Shown piece after piece: positions 33,462 through 46,187 of a stretch of DNA of 64,000 nucleotides. The position numbers were made by a program, and so were the translations under genes. The DNA comes from Aquilaria yunnanensis (taxonomy: Eukaryota; Streptophyta; Magnoliopsida; Malvales; Thymelaeaceae): the NCBI GenBank assembly GCA_039654915.1, contig CM077593.1:54070501-54134500 (forward strand), in the 5' to 3' direction. The notes under the pieces are model-generated. The model was not told the origin of the DNA, ran no database searches, and saw only the letters and a program-made list of their open reading frames with translations. How positions within the stretch are numbered: the first letter of the stretch is position 1; each line of letters opens with the position of its first letter.

Positions 33462-35558
33462 TGTTAAGGCCATCCTTCAGTACTTGGCCCAGGCCAAAAA
33501 TGTAAAGAAAATGCAATGAAAACATGAGGGACCTGAATGGAAATATGAGCAGTGATGCAAGTGCAAAATTGTGAACTTTCAGCTTCCAAATGCACATAAA
33601 AATGGGTGAGGTGATTAATGGTGAGAAATGAAACATAAGGGCCTGCTTGTACTCTTAATTGAGTGCTTATGGTGAAACTATGGAGTACTAATGGGCTATG
33701 TGCACCATGCAAAATTCATGTGGCTGAGAAAGGGCATTGGACCATTTTTAAGGCGTTGTGTCTTACCGCCGTTAATGCATGCTTCCATTACCAATTAAGC
33801 AATCTTTTTCTGTCAAATAAGGCTTTAGTTTTCGGGTTAGCTGAGTGTGTGGTGTTCTTGGTGAGTTCAAGCGAAATCCTTGCCAAATTGTTGATGAATT
33901 AAAGCTTGGAAGAGAAATCAAGCTTGGATTCCTCATTTTCGGCACTTGGCAACATCACCATTAAAGTTACAAGCTCGGTCTTGGATGATCAAGTAGAAAC
34001 CGAGAACTCAAACTTGGATTTTGAGGTAGGGTTTCACATTTTACTTGAATTCTTGGTACTTTTCCATGATCAAGTAATTATGGTAACTAAGTGATGGTTA
34101 GAATATGCTATATGATCTTAGATGCTTGATGGGAATATTGAGGAGCTTTCGGACTTGTGTTCTTTGGCTAGCTAGTCAAGTTAATGGCATGTGTTAGAAT
34201 TCCTAGTGAGTGAGGCCAACTTGCTATTGAATTCGGAGCTCTAGTGGAATGGGAGTGAAAATATAAATTTTGGTGTGCAAGAATGCACATGAACAGATGC
34301 TAGTGGTTTTGGCCGAATGTATTTATGGTGTGTGTGTGAGTTTTGTGTGCTTGATGGAATTGTTGTGCTTGCTAACCCCTTATGAATTGTGTTTACGCTT
34401 ATATATGTCTCGGCTAGCATTGTGTATGTATTGTATATCCTGTATCTTGGTGTTTTCATGTCTTTCTTGCAGGACAAGTAAGCTTTTAAGGAGTTTAAGC
34501 CTCAGACTTCACTAAATAGACTCAATTATGAGTCAGTTTGAATTGTGAACACTACTGAGTATTAGTACTCATGCCCATATTGTTTGTGTTTTAGGCAAGG
34601 ATATAGAGCTTGAGTGATTTACGCTTGAGTGGATTGCTTGTGTACTAGTTGTACATTTGTGCTCAAGGTATGTGCCAACTTGTACTTGGCTTGAAATTGT
34701 GTGTTACAAGTCTTATAGTTCTTGGCCAAAACTGATGCTTAAGTTTTGAAGGCATGAGTAGTTTGTGGGACACGTCTAGGCGCAGGATGGATCTGTTGAC
34801 GATGGCTCTGATTGTCGTGTTCACTTTCATGACCATGAATATGTTCATTGGGCTTGTACTTCAGTGTGTGCTCTGGTATTGAACCCTTAGGTGTCTTCTT
34901 GGGGAGTAAGGAAGACTTGGCTTGTAAAACTTAACCTTCACTAGATTTTGGACTTGTAGCATCCTTGGTATGTTTCCAAGCTAGTGATGTTTGTACTTAG
35001 GCTATTTTGTGTATATATGTAGCCTCGATTATACATGGTTTTGTACGTACATATGTTGGATGCTTATGTGCCAAGTTATGTTAAGTTTATGAGCTCATGG
35101 TTATGTTTCATGTAATGAACCTCTTGAGTTTCCTTGTTTGACCGAATATACATATGCATGGAGACCTTGATTTTCAAAACTACAATGATGTGGGCTTCTT
35201 CGCTGTCATTCATAAAAGTAGCACACTTGTTGAGCACACATCCTAGACACTTAATAAATTTAGTGTATGCCTTGCTTGTGTTGCAAGTTATCTTTTACAG
35301 CCTTGCCTTGTGATGCAAGTTAGTGGTTTGGGCCTTGCCTTAAGCTGTAAGTAACTGTCTTAATTATCTCATAAGCCTCCTAAGGCACCTCCCAGGCCCT
35401 CAGCTTAAGAAAATAAGACTTAAAACTACCAAACAGAAAGTTGGCTAAAATTAAAGTAGTTAACAACACTTAGAAACTCAATTGTCTAATAACTTTCTGG
35501 GTAGTTTTGGTGAGTGGCACTAAGTGTGCAGAGGCTAGGGCCTGTGTGGGGTGTGACA
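33462..35558 (+). repeat. 5' LTR of element D
   Basis: 2097 bp. It ends GGGGTGTGACA at 35558, followed by a primer site. It contains GGCCGAATG-type words (for example near 34312) like those in the LARD-like LTR. No clear TATA box was chosen. Confidence 0.9.
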
Positions 35559-35567
35559 GGCTTTGTT

Positions 35568-35579
35568 TAGTATCAGAGC
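35568..35579 (+). promoter_or_regulatory. Primer binding site of element D
   Basis: TAGTATCAGAGC, one base off the initiator-Met-tRNA complement TGGTATCAGAGC, 9 bp from the LTR. The G-to-A change fits the general decay of this copy. Confidence 0.8.
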
Positions 35580-35694
35580 TTAAGGTTTATAGCTTCTGAT
35601 TTAGTGGAGAGTTAGCCTAGACTTGTTCCCACATAGGATTATGTAAGACTTGTATTTATTGAGCATATGTGAATATCTGCATTTAAAGTGCAGG

Positions 35695-37140
35695 ATGAGA
35701 ACAAGAGGTAGCGAAAGAGAATCCCTGGCACAGGCAGAGGACACAGTAGCCCATCCTAGAGATGCTATGCATATAGAGGTGGCTGAGAGGCAGGCAGAGG
35801 CAAATGAGCCAAGTTTGGCCAAAGAGCCAAATGCCAGGTTACAAGTACTTGGACTTAGTAGAGGAAGACAAGACAAGATGGAATTAATGATGGAAACACT
35901 GCAGGCAATTATGGCTCAGCTTGTAGTAGGAATGCAAGCCTTGGCTAGAGGCTAAGCTCAACCACAGGAGAACCCAGAACAAGTTGGAGTAGGGGAGAAC
36001 TTTGAGGCCGAGGTTAGGAGAGGGAGGAGAAAGCCTGGCAAAAAGCCAGTAAATTATGACCAGTCTAGCAATAATAGGGGCAATCCGGAAAAAGAAGAAG
36101 GTGATGAGGAAAGAAGACATCCCAGGCCCAGAAGAATAAGGTTAGAAGTTAGAGAGGAGCCCAGGATGGATGAAGATGAGGAGGAGAGTCCAGACATAGA
36201 AGAGCTGGATGCCTATATATATAGCAGGAAGACTGAGCCTGCTACTGAGAACTAGAAACATAGAAGTCAGAGAAGAGAGGTCTAGAAGGGGTAGACTAAA
36301 GGAAGGCCAGCTGGAAGGGTTCCTGGCACTAAAACCTCCAGTGTTTAAGGGTGGATGTGACCCAGATTAAGCTGAGTTCTACGTATATCAAGTGGAGAAA
36401 ATTTTGGAAAGGATGGATGTGTCATCCACCCAAAAGGTACTTCTAGCTACGTTCGGGCTAGAAGGAAATGCAGAGTTATGGTGGAGAACAGTATAGAGGA
36501 CATACCAAGAGAGAAACCAAATGAGACCACCAGCCAGGAAAAGGTCTATGAGGTGGGCAGACTTTCTTCAGGTCTTCCACTAGCAGTATGTTAGTGAAGC
36601 CCAGAAGGACCAGAAACAAGTATGAGCAAAGGTTGAATAGTATAATTAGATATGCTCCACAGTATGATGGATAGGAGGAGTTGAAGACCAAATGGTTTTT
36701 GAGAGGCTTGAAGCCTGAACTGAGACAAATTCTCAGAGCAGTAGGAGCCAGAGACTACTACTTTGTGATGCAGAGTGCTATTGCATTGGAGTAGGAGTTT
36801 AAAGAACAGACCAGGAGTGGACCTGGAAGTGGAAGTGCACCCCAAAAGGGGCAATCACAAAAGAGGCCGAGAGAAGAGGTAGAATGAAGTAGAGGCAGGA
36901 AAGGGAGTACTAAAGAAAAAGGACCATAGCAGCATGGATAGCAGCATGGTCCTCAGTGCCACACTTGTGGGAAGTTCCATGGCAGTAAGGCATGTTTCAA
37001 AACTTTTGCTGGGTGTCACAATTGTGGAGCACCACACCATTGGGTTAGAGACTGCCCAAGAAGGGGAGACGATAAGAAAATGCTGGGAAGGTTCAATGCC
37101 AAAGGACAAGGAGGGAAGATACCCATGCCCCCAATGAGGA
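35695..37140 (+). pseudogene. Chromovirus gag (D)
   Basis: The ATG at 35695 begins MRTRGSERESLAQAED; the frame is open to 35955 and then broken repeatedly by stops and shifts. The capsid region is recognisable at about 36290-36800 (LKPPVFKGGCDPD, AEFYVYQVEKILERMDVS, ATFGLEGNAELWW). Zinc-binding motifs follow at about 36955-37065: CHTCGKFHGSKAC, then CHNCGAPHHWVRDC, a proper CCHC knuckle. It would have been the RNA-binding shell protein. Confidence 0.82.
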
Positions 37141-37800
37141 CCAATGTGCCCAAATTTAGGAGAGAGACAGGCACAGAGGGCACATAAGGACCAGAAAAGG
37201 GCCCATGTACCCCCTGGTGGGGTATTTCAACTGGATACTTCCAGAAAGGTACAGGGAGCACCAGAGGCTGAAAATGCATGTAGAGAAACTAGTCAACAGA
37301 GGACTAGCAGGATGGCCCTAAAAGGTACCATTTACCTTAATGGCCATTTAGTATCTGCATTGTCTGATACTGGATTGTTTGTGATTTCTAATAGCTTGGT
37401 TAAGGCCATGAATCTAGAAGTAAAATATATGACCAATATGTATTTGGTTAAAAGTGCTGGTATTGAAGTTCTATTCACATACCATATAGTTGAAAACTGT
37501 GAAATCCAGATAGACAATCTAAAACTGAGAGCAGACTTGATAGTACTGGATACATATGATTATGATGTGATTCTAGGCATGAATTGGCTAGGAGAGAACA
37601 AGGTAATCATTATTGTCATGCTAGACAATTAATAATGTGTGGTTGTACACCATATGACTTAGATAAGGCACTAGAGTTAGCTACGGATTATCAACTTGAA
37701 GTGTTGAAACTAGTAACTCTAGATGAGGAACATGAATGCCTGGAACTTAATGACCAAGAAGTAGCTACTGAACATAGGCAAATGCCTATAGTTTAGGATT
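37141..37800 (+). pseudogene. Chromovirus protease (D)
   Basis: An open stretch at 37144-37632 reads LKGTIYLNGHLVSALSDTG with the aspartic protease DTG, then the second conserved part DYDVILGMNWLGE. The usual DSGATHSFI form is altered to DTGLFVI. A frameshift follows the WLGE block, and a short frame (37584-37796) leads toward RT. Confidence 0.8.
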
Positions 37801-38680
37801 TTCCAAAGGTTTTTCCTATAGACCTACCCGGATTACAACCTTTGAGGGAAGTGGAGTTTCAAATTAAACTTGTACCAAGAGCAGCACCAGTGCCTACTGC
37901 TCTATATAGGATGGCACTACCTGAAATGGTAGAACTGAGGAAGCAGTTAGATGAATTACTTGAGAAAGGGTTCATCAGACCCAGTGTGTCTCCTTAGGGA
38001 GCACCTATGGTGTTTGTAAAGAAGAAAGATGGAACCCTCAGACTCTGTATTGATTACAAAAAATTAAATGCATTAACCATAAAGAACAAGTACCCCCTCC
38101 CAAGAATAGAAGATCTATTTGATCAGTTGAAAGGAGCAAGGGTGTTTTCAGGACTAGGTGTGGACACTTTGACTACACAGTAATGCCATTTGGGCTTACT
38201 AATGCACCTGCATTCTTTATGGATTTAATGTAGATGGTGTTCAGAGTACACCTAGACCACTTTGTGGTAGTATTCATTGATGATGTTTTGGTGTACTCTA
38301 AGGATAAGGAAACTCATAAAGAAAACCTAAAAGTAGTGCTTGGTTTACTCCAAGAACATAAGCTTTATGGGAAACTAAGTGTAAATTTTGGACTCAAGAA
38401 ATTGGATTTCTGGGACACATAATAAATGATCAAGGATTAGCAATGGATCCTGAAAAGGTAAGGTCAATCCTAGATTAGAAGTAGCCCCAGAATGTGAGGG
38501 AAGTCAGAACTTTCCTAGGGTTGGCTGGCTATTACCTAAGGTTTGTACCAAAATTTTCTGTTATAGCAGCGCCTATGACCCAATTAACCAATAAGAACTA
38601 GAAATTTACCTAGGAAACCAAATGTGAGGAGAGCTTCCAAGAGCTTAAAAGGAGATTGACAATAGCTCCTGTGTTAGTCC
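37801..38680 (+). pseudogene. Chromovirus reverse transcriptase (D), with deletion
   Basis: Readable motifs are [20 protein letters not shown], a TAG in place of Trp, [20 protein letters not shown], and [20 protein letters not shown]. Then the DLxSGYHQ region, with the first catalytic Asp, is deleted (about 30 residues) with a frameshift. It resumes [19 protein letters not shown] and FVVVFIDDVLVYSKD, with several TAG stops, then TFLGLAGYYL. It is not functional. Confidence 0.85.
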
Positions 38681-39060
38681 TACCGGACTTTGAAAAAGAA
38701 TATGAGGTGTATACTGATGCATCTCATGTAGGACTAGGATGTGTCCTAACGCAGGAAAAATAGGCTATCACTTTTGGATCTAGACAATTGAAACCACATG
38801 AGAAGAAATATCCAGTGCATGACCTGGAATTAGCAGCAGTAGTCTTTGCCCTTAAGCAATGGAGACATTACCTGTTAGGTAATAGATTTCAGGTTTATAC
38901 AGACCACAAAAGTCTCAGGTACCATTTTACCCAGAAAGACTTGAATATTAGGCAAAGGAGGTGGTTGGAATACCTGAAAGATTTTGACTGTGTGATTGAA
39001 TACACAGCTGGGAAAGCCAATGTAGTGGCTAATGCCCTGAGTAGGAACTATACTGGAGTG
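38681..39060 (+). pseudogene. Chromovirus RNase H (D)
   Basis: YEVYTDASHVGLGCVL (catalytic Asp), a TAG after QEK, then [20 protein letters not shown] (catalytic Glu), YTDHKSL (Asp) and [13 protein letters not shown], ending [10 protein letters not shown]. The second part is an open frame from 38788 that runs on toward integrase. Standard gypsy RNase H, with a single nonsense codon. Confidence 0.87.
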
Positions 39061-40460
39061 CTCAAGGGTGGAGAAACAAAGTATAAGGCCGAGAGCCTTT
39101 ACCTTGCTTTCTTGGCAAGTCAACGACTAGCTTGGGAAGGTGAGCAGCTTAGTAGACTCACTATTACCCTGGAATGGAAAGAGCTTATCAAAGAAGCTAA
39201 AGTTAGTGATGAGAACATGGGGCTAGTGTCTGGACAGAGAAAAGGACAACTTTTCCATTGGTTCTCCTATAAACAAGGGATGCTATACTTCTAGAATAGG
39301 TTATATCTACCTCAAAAGGATGACCGAAGACTTCAAATTCTAGAAGAAGCACATTCTAGTAAGCTGAGTATGCATCCAGGAGCCACAAAGATGTATAATG
39401 CTCCTAGAACTTACTTTTGGTGGCCATACATGACAATAGACGTTAGTACTCATGTGTCTCAATGTGAAGTGTACCAATAGGTGAAAGTTGAGGACCAGAA
39501 ACTAGGAGGGAAGTTCCAAAGCTTACCCATACCTGAGAGGAAATGAGGATCCATATCTATGGATTTTGTAGTGGGAATGCCACTGACTAGAAGAAAGCAT
39601 AATGCCATTTGGGTCATTGCAGACAGATTAACCAAGGCAGTAGATTTCCTTCCCATGAATCTCACTGATTCTTTGGATAAACTTGCACAACTCTATATAA
39701 GGGAGATGGTGAGATTATATGGAATACTTGATGACATTGTCTCAAATAGGGATCCTAGGTTTGTTTCTAGGTTTTGGAAGTCCCTACATTAGGCACTAGG
39801 AACTAAACGCAAGTTTAGTTCAGCTTACTATTCACAGATGGATGGACAGACAGAAAGAACTACACAGACTCTGGAAGACATGTTAAGGTGTTGTGTCATA
39901 GACTTCCAAGGAGAGTGGGATGTGCATCTCCCACTAGTGGAATTCTCTTATAACAATTGCTATCATTCAGTGATAGGAATGGCTCCATATGAAGCCTTAT
40001 ATGGCAGAAGATGTATTACTCCTCATTACTGGCATCAGCCAGAACACAAGTTGGAGTTAAGGCCAGATATTATTAAGGAGACCACAGAAAAGATAAGAGT
40101 GATCCAAGCAAGGATCAAAGCTGGAAATGATAGGCAACAGCCTTATGCCAACTTGAAATGAAGGAGAGACCTAGAATTCCAGGAAGGAGATTGGGTGTGG
40201 CTTAAGGTTTCTCCAATGAAGGGAGTAATCAGATTTGCAAAGAAGGGAAAACTTACACCCAGATATATAGGGCCATATCAAGTACTGGCCAAAGTTGGGA
40301 ATGTGCCATATCAGCTAGATTTGCCACCAGAGCTTGGTAAAATACATGATGTATTCCATGTGAGTCTACTGAAGAAGTATGTTCCAAGTTCTAAGCAAAT
40401 AAAGATACCTGCTAGTGTGCCCATGGCACCAAATTTTCAAATGATGAAGTGCCAATTCAA
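39061..40460 (+). pseudogene. Chromovirus integrase (D)
   Basis: The H2C2 zinc domain (EEAHSSKLSMHPG, QCEVYQ) has lost its last Cys, Cys to Tyr by one G-to-A change. The core keeps Asp (VIADRLTKAVDF), Asp (SNRDPRFVSRFW) and Glu (MDGQTERTTQTLED). TAG stops occur before SISMDF and after KSLH, with another stop before RRDLEFQEGDWVWL. The C-terminal GPY/F module RYIGPYQVLAKVGNVPYQL is intact, then HDVFHVSLLKKYVP. Family knowledge: this module precedes a chromodomain in chromoviruses. Confidence 0.88.
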
Positions 40461-40646
40461 TTCCTAGTAATAGATACTAGGAAATTGAGAAGCAGGTGGA
40501 TCTCTATGATTAAAGTTCAGTGGAGTAACCACACTCCTGAAGAGGCAACCTAGAAAGTGGAACATGAAATTACCAATAAGTACGCTCAACTATATTCTAG
40601 ATTAGTGAAGAATTTGGGGGACCAAATTCATTAAGGAGGGAGCAAT
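40461..40646 (+). pseudogene. Chromodomain-like C-terminus and polypurine tract (D)
   Basis: With one frame shift the DNA reads IKVQWSNHTPEEATW and VEHEITNKYAQLYS, which resembles the Tekay-type chromodomain tail (KVLWRNH, EEATWE). AAGGAGGGAGCAAT at 40633-40646 is the polypurine tract next to the 3' LTR. Chromodomains steer integration to marked chromatin; this copy is broken. Confidence 0.7.
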
Positions 40647-42709
40647 TGTTAGGACCATCCCTCAGTACCTGGCCTAGGCCAAAAATATGAAAAAAATGCA
40701 ATGAAAACATGAGGGACTTGAATGGAAATATAAGAGTGATGCAAGTGCAGAACTGAGAAGTTTCGGTTTCTAAATGCACATAAAAATGGGTGAGGTGATT
40801 AATAGCGAGAAACGAAACTTAAGGGCCTTGTTGTACTCTTAACCGAGTGCTTATGGTGAAACTATGGAGTACTAATGGGCTATGTGCACCATGCAAAATT
40901 CATGCGGCCGAGAAAGGGCATTGGACCATTTTTAAGGCCACGTGGCCTATCGCCGGTAATGCATGCTTCCATTACCAATTAAGCCATCATTTTCAGTCAA
41001 ATAAGGCTTTATTTTTCGGGTTAGCCGAGTGTGTGATGTTCCTGGTGTGTTCAAGCCAAATCCTTGGCAAATTGTTGATGAATTGAAGCTTGGAAGAGAA
41101 ATCAAGCTTGGATTACTCATTTTCGGCACTTTGTGACACCACCATTGAAGTTACAAGCTCGGTCTTGGATGATCAAGCACAAACTGAGAACTCAGCTTGG
41201 ATTTTGAGGAAGGGTTTCACATTTTACTTGAATTCTTGGTACCTTTCCATGATCAAGTAATTATGGTAAAAAAGTGATGGTTAGAATATGCTATATGTTC
41301 TTAGTTGCTTGATCGGCATACAGAGGAGCTTGCGGACTTGTGTTCTTTGGCTAGCTAGTCAAGTTAATGGCATGTGTTAGAATTCCTAGTGAGTGAGGCC
41401 AACTTGCTATTGAATTCGGAGCTCTAGTGGAATGGCAGTGAAAACATGTAGTTTGGAGTGCAAGAATGCACATGAACACATGCTAGTGGTTTCGGCCGAA
41501 TGTATTTGTGGTGTGTGTGTGAGTTTTGTGTGCTTCATTGAATTGTTGTGCTTGCTAACCCCTTATGAATAGTGTTTATGCTTATCTATGTCTCAGCAGG
41601 CATTGTATATGTATTGTATATCCCATATCTTGGTGTTTTCCTGTCTTTCTTGCAGGACAAGTAAGCTTTGAGGAGGTTAAGTCTTGGACTTAACTAAGTA
41701 GACTCAATTATGAGTCGGTTTGAATTGTGAACCCTACTAAATATTAGTACTCATGCCCATATTGCTTGTGTTTCAAGCAAAGATATAAAGCTTGAGTGAT
41801 TTGTGCTTGAGTGGATTGCTTGTGTACTAGTTGTACATTTGTGCTCAAGGTATGTGCCAACTTGTACTTGGCTTGAAATTGTGTGTTACAAGTCTTATAG
41901 TTCTTGGCCAAAACTTATGCTTAAGTTTTGTAGGCTTGAGTAGTTTGTGGGACACATCTAGGTGCAAGATGGATGTGTGGACCATGGCTCTGATTGTTGT
42001 GTTCACTTTCACGACCATGAATATGGTCATTGGGCTTGTACTTCAGTGTGTGCTCCTGTATTGCAGCCTTAGGTATCTTCTTGGGGAGTAAGGAAAACTT
42101 GGCTTGTAAAACTTAACCTTCACTAGATTTTGGACTTGTAGTATCCTTGGTTTGTTTCCAAGCTAGTGATGCTTGTACTTAGGCTATTTTGTGTATATAT
42201 GTAGCCTCAGTTGTACATGGTTCTGTATGTACATATGTTGGATGCTTATGTGCCAAGTTATGTTAAGTTTATGAGCTCATGGTTATGTTTCATGTAATGA
42301 ACCTCTTGAGTTTCCTTGTTTGGCCGATTATACATATGCATGGACACCTTGATTTTCATAACTACAAAGATGTGCGCTTTTTGGTTGTCATTCATAAAAG
42401 TAGCACACTTGTTGAGCACACATCCGAGACACTTAATAAATTAAGTGTATGCCTTGCCTTGTGATGCAAGTTAGTGGTTTGGGCCTTGGCTTAAGCTGCA
42501 AGTAACTATTTTAATTCTCTCATAAGCCTCCTAGGGAACCTCCCAGGCCCTCAGCTTAAGAAAACAAGACTTAAAACTACCAAACAGAAAGTTGGCCGAA
42601 ATTAAAGTAGTTAACAACACTTAGAAACTCAATTGTCTAATAACTTTCTGGGTAGTTTTTGTGAGTGGCACTAGGTGTGAACAGGCTCGAGCCTATGTCG
42701 GGTGTGACA
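40647..42709 (+). repeat. 3' LTR of element D
   Basis: 2063 bp, the partner of 33462-35558, ending GGGTGTGACA. About a tenth of its bases differ from the 5' LTR in the sample compared. Confidence 0.9.
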
Positions 42710-42714
42710 CCAAG

Positions 42715-42929
42715 GGTAGTTGAGGTCGGGGCTAGGTCTTGACCGAAGGTGGTCATTGAATAGGCGATCGGATCTCAGAGACATTAGCCTTTCGGTTGTA
42801 GGGTGGTGTTCACACTGAGGATGGTAGGGGCTTCTCCGTTTCCCGAGGTTGGTCACGTGTGTTCCCCAAGGGTGGTACTCACAAAGCCAATTTGGGAAAT
42901 CTCCAAGGGTAATAGCTCTTTGGCTATCA
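42715..42929 (-). repeat. 3' LTR of element E, right part
   Basis: The outer part of the LTR after the D insertion. It ends CTTTGGCTATCA at 42929, the mirror of TGATAGCC that starts this LTR family. With 32806-33461 it makes an 871-bp LTR. Confidence 0.82.
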
Positions 42930-43430
42930 CATGTCCCCCTCAGGAAGCTGAAGTTGTATCTTTGGTGCTTGAGCTTTTACAGGCGTATCGTGGAACTCTT
43001 GGGAGGTGACAGCCGTCTCAACTAGTATGGCTGGACTCTTGACTGGGGTTACCTTCTTCAAGAGAGGGCACCTCTTTGGTTTAAGATGTCTCTTCAAGCC
43101 GAGGTAGTCCCGTCATCATTCGAGTGGTACTTCCTCATTTTTGGCCGAGCTTTTGATTTTCCCAAAGTTGTTACTTTGGACTGAAGTTCATATTCCCCTT
43201 CTGATTTTTTGTTGCCTTAATGAATTGTCACTTCTTCTTGATCGGATAGACGTGTCACTTCGGGCTAAGCTTGCATAGGTCTGCTACCTGTTAGGAGGCG
43301 TGCCCTCATTTCCCGCGTCAGGTGACTCATGTCACCTGGTGACTAGTGAACAGTCGCGTCCATTACGTCAGTTGCATCTCTTTGCCTTTGAAGGCTCATT
43401 ATGGCGACGCTTCACCTACCTTCTTTGACC
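42930..43430 (-). other. Polypurine tract and upstream region of the antisense gene (E)
   Basis: The minus strand CTGAGGGGGACATG (42930-42943) next to the LTR is the plus-strand primer tract. The following 490 bp has no gene. It is the 5' flank of the antisense gene and parallels 58670-59176 in element F. Confidence 0.7.
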
Positions 43431-43438
43431 TATATAAA
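43431..43438 (+). promoter_or_regulatory. TATA box of the antisense gene (E)
   Basis: TATATAAA on the plus strand, followed by CCCTTCCTCC, 267 bp before the ATG at 43698. Element F has CTATAAATAG at the same place relative to its antisense gene (266 bp before the ATG). Confidence 0.65.
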
Positions 43439-43697
43439 CCCTTCCTCCTCAATTTTTTCCACACTTCTATTGTTTTTCTATCTTTTGCTCTCAAGTTTCC
43501 TGTTGTGTCTTTGTTTTTTTGGCGGCGGTGCTCATGGCGGAGCGATTTCCGATGACACTTGTGGTGGTCTTCTGAAGTTTATACCTTGTTCCAAGCAAGG
43601 TGGGTCTCTTTTCCGAAGTCATTCTTCAGTATTCTTTGTGTATCTTCCCCATTCTTTTTCTTTCACCTTCCCGACATTAGACTTCTCCTTTCCGAAC

Positions 43698-46187
43698 ATG
43701 TCTGCTCCCCAAGCTAAAACCTATCCCATTCCTGAGAGCTGGCTTCCCCTCAACTCTCATCCAACCTGTGCCACTTTGGAGAAAGTTCAGAAGTGGTCGG
43801 CCAAATTCTTCCTTCCTTGTTATGCTGTCACTAGGCTACCTAGTCTAGGTATGCCTATTTATAAGCCTCATTCAGATGATGTTACCGTCTTTCGGGGCCA
43901 GCTGAAGGCCGGACTTCAGTATCCTCCGCCGAAGATGGTTTGCGAGTTTTGTGAATTCCATGGCATAGCTGTGAACCAACTTCCTCCGAACTCATATTCC
44001 TATTTTAGCGCCTTCCTTTGAATGTGTGGGGCCTTCAAGATAGAGCCCCACTTCATCTTCTTCATGCAATATTACAAACTCCACCCTGTCCCAAAGGGAG
44101 GGTTCTACTTCTTGCTTCCTCGGGGATCTGGGAGTAGGAAGTACACGTTCACCTTCGACATGAAGGACAGCTAGCGAGGGTAGCAGAAGAAGTTCTTCTT
44201 TCTGAAGGTCGATGAGCAGTTGAAGCATGTGCCAACCAAATGGGCTTCAGCGACTTTAGTTATTGATGTAGTTGATCCCAGGAAGCTGCTAAGCTTACAG
44301 TTAAAAGCCCAATTTGAGGAGTTCGATAGCCATATTTAGGCTGTGACGGACTGGGATCCCGAGGTCCCTCCGCGTTCCTTATACCCCTTCCCCATTAGAT
44401 GGAATCCCATGATTGAAGAGGTTCGTCGAGAGTTGGGGGTGATCAAGGAACAGATTACACACCTGAATATGCCGAAGCCTCATTTTGACGGGAAGAAGGC
44501 GTGGCTGGTAATGCTGCTTCGGGGCAAACTCACGTATCCGGTTCTCGAAGAGAGCAAGTTTCTTTCCAGATTTTTTCATATATCTGCTTCTGCACTTACA
44601 CTGATGTTCTTCTTTTTGTAGAGATGGGTGACAAGTTTGCTGCAATTTACAAGTCTCTCTTCCTCGGTCAAGCCGAGAATGGGGAGCAGCAGAGAAAGAG
44701 GTCGGTGCCGAAGAAGAAGAAGGTGCTTAGGGGACCATCTTCGGCCCCAAAGTCCAAGAAAGTCAAGTAGGACTCCCTTCCTCCTCCACCCAAAGGTGAG
44801 GTGGAGTTGCAAGATCAAACTTCTGTTCGCATCAACCCTACTTCAAAGCAAGCCATCTGCTCAACTCGCCTAAGTCCCAATACTGCGGTGGAGATCTTAG
44901 GGACCTTGGTTGGGGGACTTTTCGCTTAGGAGCTTGAGGAGCACTGAAAGAGGAAAGGCAAGGATGTTCTTGTTGAGGTCCTCGAGGTCAGTGACTCCGA
45001 GGGAGACGACGCCAAGCTTTATCCCGATTTGTCCCCTAGCCATTCTTCTATGAGTTTGGGAATTTTTGGTATTTTAGACCTTATAGATGAATGGCTAAGG
45101 GATAACGTGCTAATGGAACTTTGGCATGATTTTACAGAGAAGCAAGCACCTATTTAGTGGATGGTGGAGCACGCCCAGAAGAGGGCCCTTCGGGATACCA
45201 AGATTTCGAAGGAAAAGGTGCCGAGGGAGCCTTTTTTGGACTTTCACAGAGGACATGGACTTGTTCTTCGAGGATAGCCAAAAAATGGCTCCTCAGATGG
45301 TGAAGGGCATCTTGACAAATGCCACTTTCTAGTCCCTCACGGAGGAGTGTCCGAATGAGGAGGTCCTCACTGCGAGGATGAATGAACATGTTGCCCATGT
45401 AAGCTTTTGAACCTTTTAGGCCTTAGCGAAGTTTCCTAAGTTTTTTTGCCCGTTTCTAATCCCCATTTTGCCCTTTCTTTTGTAGCTCTTGGCATATAGT
45501 GGATACTTCAGAGCTTGGGCAGCCAAACAGTCTTTGGTCCAAGGTTGCTCCCAGGAGTCCTTGGCGAAGGCCAAGGAACTCCTTGCTAGCTCTAGCATCA
45601 AGTACGGCGAGCTTAATAAAATAGCCAAGGAAGGCCTGGCCATCCTTCGGGAAGAGTTTCTGAAGAGTCAAAAGGAGCTCATTTAGGACTTCTCGGCGAA
45701 GATGCCAAACCTTGGCATGAAGGTGATATCTTTGACCTCGGTGAACGAGGCTTTCCAAAAGGAGAGAGATGATGCCATTGTTGATCTTACAAAGGCATTC
45801 ACTTTTAATTCCAAACTCCAAGCTGAGGTTGACAAGCTGAAGAAGGAGAAGAAGAGAAGGAAGAAGTTGGAGAGGGAGGTCGCGGTCCACAATAATGAAC
45901 TGGAGGACTTGCATGTGGAGAAGAATAAATCTGACCAAGCAACTAAGTCCTCTTATCAGGACTATTTTTGCCTAGCCCGTCACCAAGTTCTCTCCAAATT
46001 TCCCGACCTCGACCATTCCTTTCTGGCGGCCCTGGACATCCCTAAAGGACCATCTTGGGAGTGGTCAAGGATAAAGTTCCTCAGTGTCCCAACTAATCCA
46101 CCTTTGAGCCCAACAGTTGCTGCCAGAGAAGATGACGCTGAAAGTGAGGTAGCTGAAAATGCCACCCACTCTAGCGTAGTCCAGTTA
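43698..46187 (+). pseudogene. Antisense (aORF) gene of element E
   Basis: Exon 1 opens at ATG 43698 (MSAPQAKTYPIPESWLPL) and encodes the PF04195-like domain: KFFLPCYAVTRLP, FRGQLKAGLQYPPPKMVCEF, FHGIAVNQLPPNSYSYF. A TGA at 44019 and further stops (near 44172, 44181 and 44337) break it, then EVRRELGVIKEQ follows. The intron-1 donor reads GC; the acceptor is at 44621. Exon 2 starts at 44622 (MGDKFAAIYKSLFLGQAE). Exon 3 is about 45138-45398. Exon 4 starts at 45486 (LLAYSGYFRAWAAKQS), with a TAG near 45684, the coiled coil, and CLARHQVLSKFPDLDHSF; its end is lost to repeat G. It matches F exon by exon. Confidence 0.72.

Larger units (their letters stand above)
33462..42709 (+). mobile_element. 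Element D: Tekay-type chromovirus (Ty3/gypsy), old and decayed
   Basis: LTRs at 33462-35558 and 40647-42709, starting TGTTA(A/G)G and ending GGTGTGACA. Flanks are CCGAG (33457-33461) and CCAAG (42710-42714), a target duplication with one CpG-type change. Gene order on the plus strand is gag, protease, RT, RNase H, integrase, chromodomain. The LTRs differ at roughly one base in ten over the first 180 bases by eye, so it is an old insertion. Many in-frame TAG codons replace expected Trp or Gln. The Tekay assignment rests on the GPYQV module and C-terminal chromodomain-like tail. Confidence 0.92.

Noticed and set aside
46183..46187. AGTTA tested as a target duplication for repeat G
   Set aside because: It does not match CCGAG at 50017-50021.
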